A DNA stretch of 64,000 nt. It comes from Mycolicibacterium sp. BiH015. GTDB lineage: Bacteria > Actinomycetota > Actinomycetes > Mycobacteriales > Mycobacteriaceae. The DNA is taken from NCBI RefSeq assembly GCF_027706845.1, contig NZ_JAQGCZ010000004.1:310001-374000 (forward strand), read 5' to 3'. Made by a program: the position numbers and the translations under genes. The notes below the pieces were generated by a model. It saw nothing but the letters and a program-made list of their open reading frames with translations, had not been told where the DNA came from and ran no database searches. Below, piece after piece: positions 40,796-50,897 of this stretch (the first letter of the stretch is position 1; each line of letters begins with the position of its first letter).

Positions 40796-42124
40796 GTGCG
40801 TCTAGCGACCGATCCGGCCGGCCAGCCCTCCGGACTTCCCGAGCCACGCCGGGTGGCGGTGTTGTCCGTGCACACGTCGCCGCTGGCCCAGCCGGGCACC
40901 GGCGATGCGGGCGGGATGAACGTCTACGTTCTGCAAACGTCTCTCGAACTGGCCCGCCGGGGCGTCGAGGTCGACATCTTCACCAGGGCCACGTCGTCGT
41001 CGGACGAACCTGTGGTGTCCGTGGCGCCGGGCGTCGTCGTGCGCAACGTGGTGGCAGGCCCGTTCGAGGGACTGGACAAGAACGACCTGCCGACGCAGCT
41101 GTGCGCGTTCACGGCGGGGGTGTTGCGGGCCGAAGCCACCCACGAGCCCGGCTACTACGACATCGTGCATTCGCACTACTGGCTGTCCGGCCAGGTCGGC
41201 TGGCTGGCCGCGGACCGGTGGGCAGTGCCGCTGGTGCATACCGCCCACACGCTGGCGGCGGTCAAGAACGCGTCGCTGGCCGACGGGGACACCCCCGAGC
41301 CGCCGATGCGTTCGGTGGGTGAGCAGCAGGTGGTCGACGAGGCCGACCGGCTCATCGTCAATACCGAACATGAAGCGCGGCAATTGGTTTCGCTCCATCA
41401 GGCCGATCCGGCGCGTATCGACGTCGTCCATCCCGGCGTGGATCTGACGACATTCGGCCCCGGTGATCGCCGCGCCGCCCGTGCGGCGCTCGGGCTCGAC
41501 GCGGATGCCAGGATCGTGGCGTTCGTCGGGCGGATCCAGCCGCTCAAGGCGCCGGACGTGCTGCTGCGCGCTGCCGCCCTCCTGCCCGAGGTCCAGGTGC
41601 TCGTGGCCGGCGGACCCTCGGGATCCGGATTGGCGACCCCGGACAACCTGGTCCGCCTCGCGGCCGAACTCGGCATTGCCGACCGCGTGACGTTCCTTCC
41701 TCCGCAGTCCCGCGAGGATCTGGTGCAGGTCTACCGGGCTGCCGACATCGTCGCGGTGCCCAGCCACAACGAGTCGTTCGGCCTGGTGGCCGTCGAGGCA
41801 CAGGCGTGCGGGACTCCCGTCGTCGCGGCCGCGGTCGGCGGGTTGCCCGTCGCTGTGCGGGACGGGGTCAGCGGAGCCCTGGTCGACGGCCACGCCCCCG
41901 AGGCGTGGGCGAAGACGCTGGACGAGGTGCTGCGGAGCGATCCGGCCCGCCTCGGCCGCGCTGCCGTGGACCACGCCGCGACGTTCTCGTGGGCGCACAC
42001 CGTGGACGCGCTGCTGGCGGGTTACGGCCGCGCCATCGCCGACTACCGCGCCGACCACCAGCGTCAGCTCGCCGCCCAGCGCAGCGGCCGGCGCTTCTCG
42101 ATGAAGCGAGGAGTCAGGGCATGA
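40796..42124 (+). CDS. mshA: D-inositol-3-phosphate glycosyltransferase MshA
   Basis: 442 residues from GTG. A GT-B glycosyltransferase with [39 protein letters not shown], the HSHYWLSG loop, and a GT4 donor site [17 protein letters not shown] plus [23 protein letters not shown]. It joins UDP-GlcNAc to inositol-3-phosphate, the first step of mycothiol synthesis. The downstream YbjN-domain gene overlaps by four bases, as in M. tuberculosis. Confidence 0.96.
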   Translation: MRLATDPAGQPSGLPEPRRVAVLSVHTSPLAQPGTGDAGGMNVYVLQTSLELARRGVEVDIFTRATSSSDEPVVSVAPGVVVRNVVAGPFEGLDKNDLPTQLCAFTAGVLRAEATHEPGYYDIVHSHYWLSGQVGWLAADRWAVPLVHTAHTLAAVKNASLADGDTPEPPMRSVGEQQVVDEADRLIVNTEHEARQLVSLHQADPARIDVVHPGVDLTTFGPGDRRAARAALGLDADARIVAFVGRIQPLKAPDVLLRAAALLPEVQVLVAGGPSGSGLATPDNLVRLAAELGIADRVTFLPPQSREDLVQVYRAADIVAVPSHNESFGLVAVEAQACGTPVVAAAVGGLPVAVRDGVSGALVDGHAPEAWAKTLDEVLRSDPARLGRAAVDHAATFSWAHTVDALLAGYGRAIADYRADHQRQLAAQRSGRRFSMKRGVRA

Positions 42125-42669
42125 CCGACGAGTCGCGGGCGCAAAGAGCATCAGGCAGCGCTTCTGTGCAGGACGTCATCGAGGCGACGCTCACGGAGAA
42201 CGACCTCGCGTACACCCGCCACGAAGGTGCCGCAGGCGGGTTGCCGGGACTGATCGTCGCGCTGCCCGGCGAGCGCAGGCTCAAGACCAACACGATCCTG
42301 TCGATCGGCGAGCACTCGGTTCGGGTCGAGGCGTTCGTCTGCCGCAGACCCGACGAGAATCACGAAGGCGTCTACAAGTTCCTCCTCAAACGCAACCGCA
42401 GGCTCTACGGTGTGGCCTACACCCTGGACAACGTCGGCGACATCTATCTCGTCGGCCGGATATCGCTGGCATCGGTGACCGCCGACGAGGTCGACCGGGT
42501 GCTCGGTCAGGTGCTCGAAGCAGTGGACTCGGATTTCAACACCTTGCTGGAGTTGGGTTTTCGCACGTCCATCCAGAAGGAATGGGAGTGGCGGGTGTCC
42601 CGCGGAGAGTCGCTGAAGAATCTGCAGGCCTTCCAACATCTCATCGAGGACGAGCGGGACGACGACTGA
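42121..42669 (+). CDS. YbjN-domain protein (Rv0487-like)
   Basis: 182 residues starting inside the mshA stop (ATGA). Motifs include [45 protein letters not shown] and [15 protein letters not shown], typical of YbjN/T3SS-chaperone-like folds. Its role is unknown. It lies between mshA and gpmA and is soluble. A LysE-type exporter gene found next to it in M. tuberculosis (Rv0488) is absent here. Confidence 0.82.
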   Translation: MTDESRAQRASGSASVQDVIEATLTENDLAYTRHEGAAGGLPGLIVALPGERRLKTNTILSIGEHSVRVEAFVCRRPDENHEGVYKFLLKRNRRLYGVAYTLDNVGDIYLVGRISLASVTADEVDRVLGQVLEAVDSDFNTLLELGFRTSIQKEWEWRVSRGESLKNLQAFQHLIEDERDDD

Positions 42670-42691
42670 CCGGCGTGAGAGGATTTCCCAC

Positions 42692-43444
42692 ATGGCAGAA
42701 ACCGCGACGCTGATCCTCCTCCGCCACGGTGAGAGCGAATGGAATGCGCTCAACCTGTTCACCGGATGGGTCGACGTCGACCTGACCGACAAGGGACGGG
42801 CCGAGGCGGCTCGTGCCGGTGAGCTCATCAGGGAGCAGGACCGCCAGCCCGACGTCCTGTACACGTCGCTGCTGCGGCGCGCCATCACGACCGCCAATAT
42901 CGCGCTCGACAAAGCCGACCGGCACTGGATCCCGGTGCACCGCGACTGGCGCCTCAACGAGCGTCACTACGGCGCCCTGCAGGGGCTGAACAAGGCCGAG
43001 ACGAAGGCCAAGTACGGCGAGGAACAGTTCATGGCGTGGCGTCGCAGCTACGACACCCCGCCGCCGCCCATCGAGCCCGGCTCGGAGTTCAGTCAGGACA
43101 CCGATGTGCGCTACGCCGACATCGAGGGCGGCGCGCCGCTCACCGAATGCCTCAAAGATGTCGTCGAGCGGTTCGTGCCGTACTTCACTGAGGTGATCGT
43201 GCCCGACCTGTTGGCGGGCAAGACCGTGCTGATCGCGGCGCACGGGAATTCGCTGCGAGCGCTCGTCAAATATCTGGACGGAATGTCCGACGAGGATGTC
43301 GTCGGACTGAACATCCCGACCGGGATCCCGCTGCGGTACGACCTGGACTCTGATCTGCGGCCCACCGTGGCCGGTGGCAGCTACCTCGACCCCGACGCGG
43401 CGGCCGCCGGAGCCGCGGCCGTCGCCGCGCAGGGAGCCAAGTAG
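42692..43444 (+). CDS. gpmA: 2,3-bisphosphoglycerate-dependent phosphoglycerate mutase
   Basis: 250 residues. The phosphohistidine motif [10 protein letters not shown] (His12) and the second set [32 protein letters not shown] and [16 protein letters not shown] are intact. It interconverts 3- and 2-phosphoglycerate in glycolysis. In mycobacteria it lies just before senX3. An alanine-rich tail ends the protein. Confidence 0.96.
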   Translation: MAETATLILLRHGESEWNALNLFTGWVDVDLTDKGRAEAARAGELIREQDRQPDVLYTSLLRRAITTANIALDKADRHWIPVHRDWRLNERHYGALQGLNKAETKAKYGEEQFMAWRRSYDTPPPPIEPGSEFSQDTDVRYADIEGGAPLTECLKDVVERFVPYFTEVIVPDLLAGKTVLIAAHGNSLRALVKYLDGMSDEDVVGLNIPTGIPLRYDLDSDLRPTVAGGSYLDPDAAAAGAAAVAAQGAK

Positions 43445-43585
43445 CGCGTTGCGACCCGGCGGCCGGCAAACGGCGGGTGAACAGTGGAAGACGACGGTTC
43501 GAACATCCGTCTTTGGCTTTGTGACTTGTCCCGGTTTGGCCGCACGCTGCTGGGATGACGTTCACCGAATGCGTACGATTTGCGC

Positions 43586-44791
43586 GTGAGTGTCATCTCG
43601 GCGCTGCTTCTGGCAGCGGTCGTGGCACTGCTCGCGTTATCGATCGGTGCGGCGATCGGAGTCCGGGTGGCGCCGCGGCTTCAGGATCGCCAGCAACGGC
43701 GTTCCGCCGAACAGACGGGCATCACGGTGTCGCGGATGCTCGAGCACATCGTCTCGCAGTCACCGGTCGGGATCGTGGTCGTCGACACCTTCCGTGACGT
43801 CGTCTACACCAATGACCGCGCCCAGGAACTCGGCCTGGTGCGCGAGCGCCTGCTGGACGACCGGGCATGGGCGGCCGCGGAACGCACACTCGCCACGGGC
43901 GAGCCGGTCGGTTTCGACCTGTCGCCCCGCAAACGCAGCCGTTCCGGGCGGTCCGGGCTCTCGGTGCGCGGCCACGTCCGTCTGTTGACCGACGAGGACC
44001 GCCGATTCGCCGTCGTCTACGTCGACGACCAGTCCGAGCACGCCAGGATGGAAGCGACGCGACGCGATTTCGTGGCCAACGTCAGCCACGAGCTCAAGAC
44101 ACCGGTCGGCGCGATGGGGGTATTGGCCGAGGCGGTGCTGGCGTCCTGCGACGACCCTGAGACGGTGACCCACTTCGCCGAGAAGATGGTCACCGAATCC
44201 AACCGGCTGGCCAACATGGTCGGTGAACTCATCGAGCTCTCGCGGCTGCAGGGCGGCGAGCGGCTACCCGACCTTGAGGAGGTCGACGTCGACACCGTCG
44301 TCTCCGAAGCCTTGTCGCGGCACAAGGTCGCCGCCGACAACGCCGACATCGCCATCACCACGGATGCGCCGACGGGTTACCGCGTGCTCGGCGACCAGAC
44401 CCTCCTGGTCACTGCGATCGCCAATCTGGTGTCCAACGCAATCGCCTACTCGCCCAACGGTTCTTCGGTGTCGATCAGCCGCCGCCGGCGCGGCGAGAAC
44501 ATCGAGATCGCCGTCACCGATCGCGGTATCGGCATCGCGCCCAGCGATCAGGAGCGGGTGTTCGAACGATTCTTCCGCGTCGACAAGGCGCGGTCCCGGG
44601 CGACCGGCGGCACCGGGCTCGGGCTGGCGATCGTCAAACACGTCGCCGCCAATCACAACGGCTCCATTCGCCTGTGGAGTCAACCGGGCACCGGTTCGAC
44701 GTTCACGATGTCCATTCCGGCGGCTGTTCCCTCACATCTCCGCGGCGACGACGCCGATGGTGCCGACCATCTTCCCGAACGAGAGGACTGA
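43586..44791 (+). CDS. senX3: sensor histidine kinase SenX3
   Basis: 401 residues from the GTG at 43586, which matches the M. tuberculosis start better than a TTG two codons earlier. One N-terminal helix ([20 protein letters not shown]), a PAS domain ([26 protein letters not shown]), the H-box [16 protein letters not shown] with His168, and an ATPase domain ([44 protein letters not shown]). It controls RegX3 under phosphate limitation through the Pst system. Confidence 0.95.
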   Translation: MSVISALLLAAVVALLALSIGAAIGVRVAPRLQDRQQRRSAEQTGITVSRMLEHIVSQSPVGIVVVDTFRDVVYTNDRAQELGLVRERLLDDRAWAAAERTLATGEPVGFDLSPRKRSRSGRSGLSVRGHVRLLTDEDRRFAVVYVDDQSEHARMEATRRDFVANVSHELKTPVGAMGVLAEAVLASCDDPETVTHFAEKMVTESNRLANMVGELIELSRLQGGERLPDLEEVDVDTVVSEALSRHKVAADNADIAITTDAPTGYRVLGDQTLLVTAIANLVSNAIAYSPNGSSVSISRRRRGENIEIAVTDRGIGIAPSDQERVFERFFRVDKARSRATGGTGLGLAIVKHVAANHNGSIRLWSQPGTGSTFTMSIPAAVPSHLRGDDADGADHLPERED

Positions 44792-44798
44792 TACATCG

Positions 44799-45485
44799 AT
44801 GACCAGCGTGCTGATCGTGGAGGACGAGGAGTCCTTGGCCGATCCCCTGGCCTTCCTCCTCCGGAAGGAGGGCTTCGAGGCCACCGTGGTGGGCGACGGG
44901 CCCTCAGCCCTGGCCGAGTTCGAACGGGCGGGCGCCGACATCGTGCTTCTGGACCTGATGCTGCCTGGGATGAGCGGCACGGATGTCTGCAAGCAGTTGC
45001 GGTCCCGTTCGAGCGTCCCGGTCATCATGGTGACGGCCCGCGACAGCGAGATCGACAAGGTCGTGGGGCTCGAACTGGGTGCCGACGACTACGTCACCAA
45101 GCCGTACTCGGCTCGTGAGCTCATCGCCCGGATCCGGGCCGTACTGCGTCGCGGGTCCGACGGCGAAGACCCCGGTATCGCGGACGGGGTCCTCGAGGCC
45201 GGCCCGGTGCGCATGGACGTGGAGCGACATGTGGTCAGCGTGAACGGGCAGCCGATCACGTTGCCGCTCAAGGAGTTCGACCTGCTCGAATATCTGATGC
45301 GCAACAGCGGCAGGGTGCTCACCCGTGGTCAGCTCATCGACCGGGTGTGGGGCGCCGACTATGTCGGTGACACCAAGACCCTCGATGTGCACGTGAAGCG
45401 TCTGCGCAGCAAGATCGAGGCAGACCCGGCGAACCCGGTGCATCTGGTCACAGTGCGAGGTCTCGGGTACAAGCTGGAGGGCTGA
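44799..45485 (+). CDS. regX3: response regulator RegX3
   Basis: 228 residues. The receiver domain has the phospho-acceptor Asp52 (VLLDLMLPG) and Lys (VTKPYSAREL); the OmpR-type winged helix includes LPLKEFDLLEYLMRNSGRVLTRGQLIDRVWG and DVHVKRLRSKIE. It activates phosphate-starvation genes. Only 7 bases separate it from senX3; the repeat units found between these genes in M. tuberculosis are absent. An intrinsic terminator follows. Confidence 0.96.
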   Translation: MTSVLIVEDEESLADPLAFLLRKEGFEATVVGDGPSALAEFERAGADIVLLDLMLPGMSGTDVCKQLRSRSSVPVIMVTARDSEIDKVVGLELGADDYVTKPYSARELIARIRAVLRRGSDGEDPGIADGVLEAGPVRMDVERHVVSVNGQPITLPLKEFDLLEYLMRNSGRVLTRGQLIDRVWGADYVGDTKTLDVHVKRLRSKIEADPANPVHLVTVRGLGYKLEG

Positions 45486-45504
45486 GCGTCAGCCGAACGG
45501 GCAG

Positions 45505-45537
45505 GAGCGGTAGCCGTCATTCGGCTGCCGCTCTTTT
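45505..45537 (+). terminator. intrinsic terminator after regX3
   Basis: GAGCGGTAGCCG (45505-45516) pairs with CGGCTGCCGCTC (45522-45533) with one G-U step around a TCATT loop, and TTTTGCTTT follows. This is a textbook rho-independent terminator and ends the senX3-regX3 transcript. Confidence 0.88.
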
Positions 45538-45988
45538 GCTTTGCCGTCAGCCCGTCACTGGCTTGTCGATTTGCTGTACACCATGCAGCGATCCAGAAAG
45601 ACGCTCGGGCCGGAAGAATATCTGTGTGATTTCCATCACATATTTGATAGCGCGGGGCGGCGCCGCTGTTTGCCTGCCGAAACGACGGAGGTATCCGCAC
45701 GTCGGGCGGAGATGCTTGCTCGCAGACATGATCAGCGGTTATCTGCCTGGAAAACACGCTTGAAGTAACGCAATCGAGCATTGCCTGTTTCGCGCTTTCC
45801 GTGCGCTTTGCTGATGCCGAATACTGAGCAGGGCTGTCAGCTTTGCGCGATGATATGGTCAGCTCGCGGTATCGCGCGCGTCCGATGGGCACCGCGATGT
45901 AGCGAATGGATGGCAATTTGCACGCACGGCGACCTCGCGGGGTGTTTTGTCGAGAACGGGCATGCAAGGTCGAGAGAACGGAGCGAGC
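45538..45988. other. AT-richer intergenic leader before the glycan cluster
   Basis: Some 450 bases without a convincing gene. The base composition is visibly lower in GC than its neighbours, with runs such as ATATCTG, CATATTTGATAG and GCAATTTGC. Two overlapping open frames of 75 codons (45536-45763 and 45541-45768) lack ribosome sites and resemble nothing I know. The stretch most likely holds the promoter and controls of the glycan genes. Confidence 0.55.
45625..45640. promoter_or_regulatory. perfect CRP-type binding site
   Basis: TGTGATTTCCATCACA is an exact TGTGA-N6-TCACA palindrome core, the consensus of cyclic-AMP receptor proteins including mycobacterial Crp (Rv3676). It lies some 350 bases upstream of the first glycan gene and 90 bases after the regX3 terminator, so it should act on the glycan side. 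Confidence 0.75.
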
Positions 45989-46882
45989 GTGGCCGACCTG
46001 ACGGCGCCGGGCGCCCCCTCGACGACCCTCGCGTCTGTCTGTATCCCCGCCTATCAGGCCGAACGGCATCTGCGCGTCACCCTCGACAGCGTCCTGGCCC
46101 AGACCCATCCGAACCTCGATGTCGTGGTGGTGGACAACAACAGCACCGATGGCACGGCCGACATCCTCAGCGAAGTGACGGATCCGCGCGTCCGGGTGGT
46201 GCGCAACGCGACCACGGTGTCGATGATCGACAACTTCAACATCGCCGTCCGGGAGAGCAGGGGCGACTACGTCAAGCTGGTGTGCGCCGACGACACTCTG
46301 ATGCCGGACTGCGTCCAGGTTCAGGCGGCGACGCTCGATGCCATGCCCGACGTGAAGCTCGTATCGGCACGGACCGACTTCATCGACGACCACGGCGCGG
46401 TGATGCGACCGGCCCGCGGACTGGGCAAGATCGTCGGCAGGCAACCCTCGGACCACGTGGTGCGCCGGATCGTCCGAAGCGGCACCAATCCGATCGGACC
46501 GCCGGTCGCGGCCATGTTCCGGCGCGCCGATTTCGACCGATGCGGCAGATTCCGGCCCGTCACCTCATTTCTGAGCGAATTGGACCTGTGGGTGCGACTG
46601 CTGGAACTCGGCGATTTCTACGGTGTGCCGAAAACGCTTGCGTCCTTCCGGATCGCGAGCGACTCCACCACCGCGCTGACCTCGGCGCGCTCGCAGCTGT
46701 CCCAGGTTGTCGGCTTCGCCGACGGACTTGCCGCCGATCCGTCCTGGAAGGTCACCGCCGGTGACCGGGTGTTCGGGCGCGTGCGGTCCTACGACATGCA
46801 GCTGCGGCGTACCGGGCTGTACGCCTTGAGCGCCGTGCGCAGCGGTCGCCGCCGCGTGCGGTCCCGCGCGGCCAAGGTGTGA
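45989..46882 (+). CDS. family 2 glycosyltransferase
   Basis: 297 residues from a GTG with GGAG six bases upstream (a TTG at 45947 and an ATG at 45962 are in frame). GT-A fold: ASVCIPAYQAERHLRVTLDSVLAQTHPNLDVVVVDNNSTDGT, then the metal-binding VCADDTLMP. A later RFRPVTSFLSELDLWVRLLELGDF is acceptor-side. No membrane helix, so it adds sugars on the cytoplasmic face. It is the first gene of the glycan cluster and abuts the flippase gene. Confidence 0.88.
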   Translation: MADLTAPGAPSTTLASVCIPAYQAERHLRVTLDSVLAQTHPNLDVVVVDNNSTDGTADILSEVTDPRVRVVRNATTVSMIDNFNIAVRESRGDYVKLVCADDTLMPDCVQVQAATLDAMPDVKLVSARTDFIDDHGAVMRPARGLGKIVGRQPSDHVVRRIVRSGTNPIGPPVAAMFRRADFDRCGRFRPVTSFLSELDLWVRLLELGDFYGVPKTLASFRIASDSTTALTSARSQLSQVVGFADGLAADPSWKVTAGDRVFGRVRSYDMQLRRTGLYALSAVRSGRRRVRSRAAKV

Positions 46883-46883
46883 C

Positions 46884-48203
46884 ATGACCGAGCGCGCCGA
46901 ACGCAACATGCGGGTCAACACCGTCGCACTGATCGTGTCGACGGCCTCGACCGGCGTTCTCGGACTGGCCTTCTGGGCCGTCGTCGCCCGGCTCTTCCCG
47001 GCCCAGGAGGTCGGCCTCGCGTCGGCGCTCATCACCTCCGCGGTGCTGCTGTCGACGATGTCCACACTCGGCATCGATGTGCTCTACGAACGCTTCCTGC
47101 CGGTCGCCGGGACCCGGGCTCCGTTTCTGCTGAGGCGGGGCTTCCTGCTGGTCGCCGCCGCGGGGATTCTCGTCGGATCCGTGTTGGTGGCTGTCGGACC
47201 CCGAGACCCGATGTTCCAATCCGGTTGGGCCATGGCCACTTTCCCGCTCATGGTGCTGACGCTGGCGGTCTTCGCGCTACTCGACAAGGCCGCCGCAGGT
47301 CTCGGTGTGGCGCGTTGGGCGGCGGTGAAGAACCTCGCGCACGCCGTCGCGAAGCTCGCCGCCGTGGCGGCGCTGGCGATCTGGGAGCAGGCCGTCACGA
47401 TCGTGCTCAGTTGGACGCTGACGGCGGGCGTGGCGGCGTTGTGCACCTACGCGGTCCTGCACCGCCGCAGCCGCACCCATCCCCGCTGGCAACAGGACGC
47501 CGATCTGCCCCCGAGTCGACAGGTGTGGTCCTACTTCGGTTCGTCCTTCGGCATCGCGTCGCTGTGGTCGATCGGCCCGCTGGTGGTCCCGCTCATCGTG
47601 GTCACCCAGATCGGACCGGTCGCCAACGCGCACTTCGCCGTCACGTGGGCCATGGTCAGCGCGCTCTACCTGATGATGCATCTCGTCGTGAGTCCATACG
47701 TCGCCGAGGTGGCCGCACACCCCGACCAGGTCCGCTCACTGTCGTGGCGCATGGTCGGCATGCTCGTCGCGGTCGCGTTCCTCGCGTCGGCGGGACTGCT
47801 CCTCCTCGGCCCCTTCATGCTCAGTCTCGCCGGTGACGAATACCGCTCCGAGGGCGGTGATCTGCTTCTGCTCGCGGCTGCGTTCCTGCCGCTGTCCGCG
47901 GTGTCGGCCGCCTTCGAAGGATTCGCCCGCGTGCAACGCAAGCTCGCGCTCTACCTGTCGGTCCAGGCACTGGTGACCGTGGTGATCCTCGTGGGGTCAT
48001 GGTTCGGCACCCGTGCGCTCGGGGTGACGGGGGTGGGTTGGGCGTATCTGGCCGCCGAAGGGCTGTCGGCGCTGATCCTGATCGGCCCCGCCATCGCGTG
48101 GCTGCGCAGGGTGGGCCGAGACCCCGCCGCCGTGCCTCGGCCCGACCCGGCCGGCGACGAGGCCGCCACCCTCGACCGATTGCCGGAGGGCTACACGACA
48201 TGA
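46884..48203 (+). CDS. oligosaccharide flippase (Wzx/MATE-like)
   Basis: 439 residues with 12 or more membrane helices and the start RVNTVALIVSTASTGVLGLAFWAVVARLFPAQEVGLASALIT, the typical first helices of polysaccharide transporters. It should move a lipid-linked glycan across the membrane. It starts one base after the GT stop and overlaps the next gene by four bases. No polymerase (Wzy) is recognisable in the window. Confidence 0.85.
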   Translation: MTERAERNMRVNTVALIVSTASTGVLGLAFWAVVARLFPAQEVGLASALITSAVLLSTMSTLGIDVLYERFLPVAGTRAPFLLRRGFLLVAAAGILVGSVLVAVGPRDPMFQSGWAMATFPLMVLTLAVFALLDKAAAGLGVARWAAVKNLAHAVAKLAAVAALAIWEQAVTIVLSWTLTAGVAALCTYAVLHRRSRTHPRWQQDADLPPSRQVWSYFGSSFGIASLWSIGPLVVPLIVVTQIGPVANAHFAVTWAMVSALYLMMHLVVSPYVAEVAAHPDQVRSLSWRMVGMLVAVAFLASAGLLLLGPFMLSLAGDEYRSEGGDLLLLAAAFLPLSAVSAAFEGFARVQRKLALYLSVQALVTVVILVGSWFGTRALGVTGVGWAYLAAEGLSALILIGPAIAWLRRVGRDPAAVPRPDPAGDEAATLDRLPEGYTT

Positions 48204-49444
48204 CATGCCGTCTCTGCGGATCCGGTCAGTTACACAGCGTGCTGGACCTGGGTGCCACACCGCCCTGCGCGAAGTTCCTGACCGCGACTGAACTCGACCT
48301 GCCCGAGCAGACCTACCCGCTGCACCTGCGCCTGTGCCAGGACTGCCTGCTGCTGCAGATTCCGGCGCTGATCACGCCGGAGGAGAACTTCACCGACTAT
48401 TCGTACTACTCGTCCTTCTCGGGGAGTTGGGTCGAGCACGCCCGACGCTACGTCGCCGAAGCCACGGATCGTGCTGGGCTGCATCGCGATTCGTTCGTCG
48501 TGGAGGTCGCCAGCAACGACGGCTACCTCCTGCAACATGTCGTGGCGGCGGGTATCGGCTGCCTCGGGATCGAACCGTCGCGCAACGTCGGTGCGGCTGC
48601 TCGTGAACGCGGGGTGCCGACGCTGTCGGCGTTTCTCGACGAGAAGGTGGCCGCCGCTGTGCGTGCCGAGCACGGTCCGGCAGACCTCGTGGTGGCCAAC
48701 AATGTGTACGCCCACATCCCCGATCTGGTGGGTTTCACCCGAGCGCTGCGCACACTGCTCGCCGACGACGGCTGGCTCAGCATCGAGGTCCACCACGCGA
48801 TGAATCTCGTTGCGCTGGGCCAATTCGACACCGTCTACCACGAACACTTCCAGTACTACACGGTGCTGTCGGCGACTCGGGCGCTCGCGTCCGGCGGGCT
48901 GTCGGTGGTCGACGTCGAGATGCTCCCGACCCACGGCGGGTCGATCCGGTCGTGGGCGCGCCCCACCGAGTGTGCGGCCACGCCGTCTGCCCGGGTCGCG
49001 GAGGCGCTGCGCGCCGAGGCCGAGGCCGGTCTGCACCAGGTCGACGGTTACCTCGGACTGCGGCCCCGCACCGAAGGCATCAAGGACGAACTGTTGCGCT
49101 ACCTGCTCGACTGCCGGGCTCGCGGTGAGCGGGTCGTCGGCTACGGGGCTCCGGGAAAGGGCAGCACGCTGCTCAACTATTGCGGCATCCGGAGCGACCT
49201 GATCGAGTACACCGTCGACCGGAACCCGTACAAACACGGACGTTTCACCCCGGGGACCCGGATCCCCATCCTCGACCCGGCCCAGATCGACAAGGATCGG
49301 CCCGACGTGATCGTGGTGCTGCCGTGGAATCTGCGCGCCGAGATCACCGACCAGCTCGCCTACACCGCAGAGTGGGGTGCGCGGCTGGTGTTTCCGCTTC
49401 CCACGCTGACGGTGGTGGACCTGACGGAAGGAACCCCGAGATGA
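48200..49444 (+). CDS. NDP-hexose C-methyltransferase (TylC3-like)
   Basis: 414 residues in the three-part layout of sugar C-methyltransferases: zinc-binding N-terminus (Cys3, Cys6, Cys46, Cys49), a SAM-binding core (VVEVASNDGYLLQ, about 100-112) with the catalytic YHEHFQYY (213-220), and a C-terminal nucleotide-sugar domain (VVGYGAPGKGSTLLNYCGI; YTVDRNPYKHGRFTPGTRIPI). It adds a methyl group to C-3 of a 4-keto sugar, giving a branched sugar. All catalytic parts are present, unlike the related domain at 52526. Confidence 0.88.
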   Translation: MTCRLCGSGQLHSVLDLGATPPCAKFLTATELDLPEQTYPLHLRLCQDCLLLQIPALITPEENFTDYSYYSSFSGSWVEHARRYVAEATDRAGLHRDSFVVEVASNDGYLLQHVVAAGIGCLGIEPSRNVGAAARERGVPTLSAFLDEKVAAAVRAEHGPADLVVANNVYAHIPDLVGFTRALRTLLADDGWLSIEVHHAMNLVALGQFDTVYHEHFQYYTVLSATRALASGGLSVVDVEMLPTHGGSIRSWARPTECAATPSARVAEALRAEAEAGLHQVDGYLGLRPRTEGIKDELLRYLLDCRARGERVVGYGAPGKGSTLLNYCGIRSDLIEYTVDRNPYKHGRFTPGTRIPILDPAQIDKDRPDVIVVLPWNLRAEITDQLAYTAEWGARLVFPLPTLTVVDLTEGTPR

Positions 49445-50241
49445 AGGTCGTATTGTTCTGCGGCGGCTACGGAATGCGGATGCGTAACGGCGTCGACGAC
49501 ACCATCCCCAAGCCCATGCAGATGCTGGGTCCGCGGCCGCTGATCTGGCATGTGATGCGCTACTACGCGCACTTCGGCCACACCGAGTTCGTGCTCTGCC
49601 TCGGCTACGGCGCCGAGCACATCAAGAATTACTTCCTGACTTACCAGGAGTCGGCTTCCAACGACTTCGTCATCCGCAACGGCAAGGTCGAGCTGCTGCA
49701 GACCGACATCAGTGACTGGTCGATCACGTTCGTCGACACCGGCGCGGAATCGCCCATCGGAGAACGACTTCGGCGAGTCCGCAAGTTCGTCGAGAACGAC
49801 GAGTACTTCCTGGCCAACTACGCCGACGTACTCACCGACGCCCCGCTCAACGACATCATCGACGAGGTCAAGGCCGCCGGTGCACTGGCCTCCATGCTGA
49901 TCGTGCCGCCGCAGTCGTCATTCCACTGCGTCGACATCGACCCCGGCGACGGCGCCGCCAAAATCACCGGTATCACCCCGGTTTCGCGGCTTCCGATCTG
50001 GGAGAACGGCGGCTACTTCGTCCTGTCGTCCAAGGCGCTGGACCTGGTCACCGAGAACTGCGATCTCGTAGAGGACGTGTGTGGCCGCCTCGCCGAGGAC
50101 GGCAAGCTCTACGGGTACAAGCATCTCGGCTTCTGGAAGCCGGCCGACACGTTCAAGGAACGCGCCGAACTCGAAGCCGCCTACCGCAACGGCGACCGCC
50201 CGTGGGCGCTGTGGGAACGCGACAAGGTCTCCGTCCCGTGA
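49441..50241 (+). CDS. glucose-1-phosphate cytidylyltransferase family protein (RfbF-like)
   Basis: 266 residues, overlapping the preceding stop by four bases. The nucleotidyltransferase head is VVLFCGGYGMRMR with KPM shortly after, and the cytidylyl-type phrases LIWHVMRYYAHFGHTEFVLCLGYGAEHIKNYF, FVDTGAESPIGERLRRV and GFWKPADTFKERAELE fit RfbF. It would make CDP-glucose from CTP and glucose-1-phosphate. A CDP-glucose 4,6-dehydratase, the expected next enzyme, is not recognisable here. Confidence 0.85.
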   Translation: MKVVLFCGGYGMRMRNGVDDTIPKPMQMLGPRPLIWHVMRYYAHFGHTEFVLCLGYGAEHIKNYFLTYQESASNDFVIRNGKVELLQTDISDWSITFVDTGAESPIGERLRRVRKFVENDEYFLANYADVLTDAPLNDIIDEVKAAGALASMLIVPPQSSFHCVDIDPGDGAAKITGITPVSRLPIWENGGYFVLSSKALDLVTENCDLVEDVCGRLAEDGKLYGYKHLGFWKPADTFKERAELEAAYRNGDRPWALWERDKVSVP

Positions 50242-50897
50242 TCGCGCTGCCCGTGGGTACGGTTGACGAGCTGGCCGTCCTGGGTGCGCACTGCGACGAC
50301 ATCGCCATCGGCATGGGTGCAACGCTTCTCACGATGTGCCGGGCCAACCCAGGCGTCGAGGTGCACGCGCTGGTGCTGTGCGGCGCGGGCACGGAGCGCG
50401 AAGGCGAGGAACGTGCCGCGCTGGAGGCGTTCTGTCCCGGAGCGCAGGTGAACGTGACGATGCTGGCCGTGCCCGACGGGCGCACGCCGGCGCACTGGGA
50501 CGAGGTCAAAAACGGACTGCACGCGTTCAGCCGCACCTGCGATCCGCAGGTGGTCTTCAGCACCCAGCGCCACGACGCGCACCAGGACCACCGACTGCTG
50601 GCCGAGCTGACGCCGACGGAGTTCCGCGACCATCTGGTGCTGGGCTACGAGATCCTGAAGTGGGAGTCGGACACCCCGTCCCCCAACGTGTTCCATCCGA
50701 TCGACGCGGCGACTGCCGAGGAGAAGGTCAGGTTGCTGCACAAGCACTATCCGTCACAGGCCGGCCGCGACTGGTTCGACGAACACTCCTTCCTGGGCCT
50801 GTCACGGCTGCGTGGTGTGCAATGCCGCAGCCCGCACGCCGAGGCGTTCGTCGCAGAGAAGACCGTGCTGACGTTCCCCCGGCGAGGTGTGGCATGA
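50238..50897 (+). CDS. PIG-L family deacetylase
   Basis: 219 residues from a GTG overlapping the previous stop. Zinc and catalytic residues are in AHCDDIAIG (the AHxDD motif) and HDAHQDH (HxxH). PIG-L enzymes remove acetyl groups from N-acetylated sugars; MshB is the mycobacterial example. Here it probably edits a sugar of the glycan. It is coupled to the epimerase gene by a four-base overlap. Confidence 0.87.
   Translation: MIALPVGTVDELAVLGAHCDDIAIGMGATLLTMCRANPGVEVHALVLCGAGTEREGEERAALEAFCPGAQVNVTMLAVPDGRTPAHWDEVKNGLHAFSRTCDPQVVFSTQRHDAHQDHRLLAELTPTEFRDHLVLGYEILKWESDTPSPNVFHPIDAATAEEKVRLLHKHYPSQAGRDWFDEHSFLGLSRLRGVQCRSPHAEAFVAEKTVLTFPRRGVA

Noticed and set aside
43470..43570. GGTGAAC and GTTCACC before senX3 as a PHO box
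   Set aside because: Only isolated half-sites in opposite orientation about 80 bases apart; the direct repeat expected of RegX3/PhoP boxes is missing.
45536..45768. Two overlapping 75-codon frames after regX3
   Set aside because: No ribosome site, no recognisable family, and the two frames exclude each other; composition suggests non-coding DNA.
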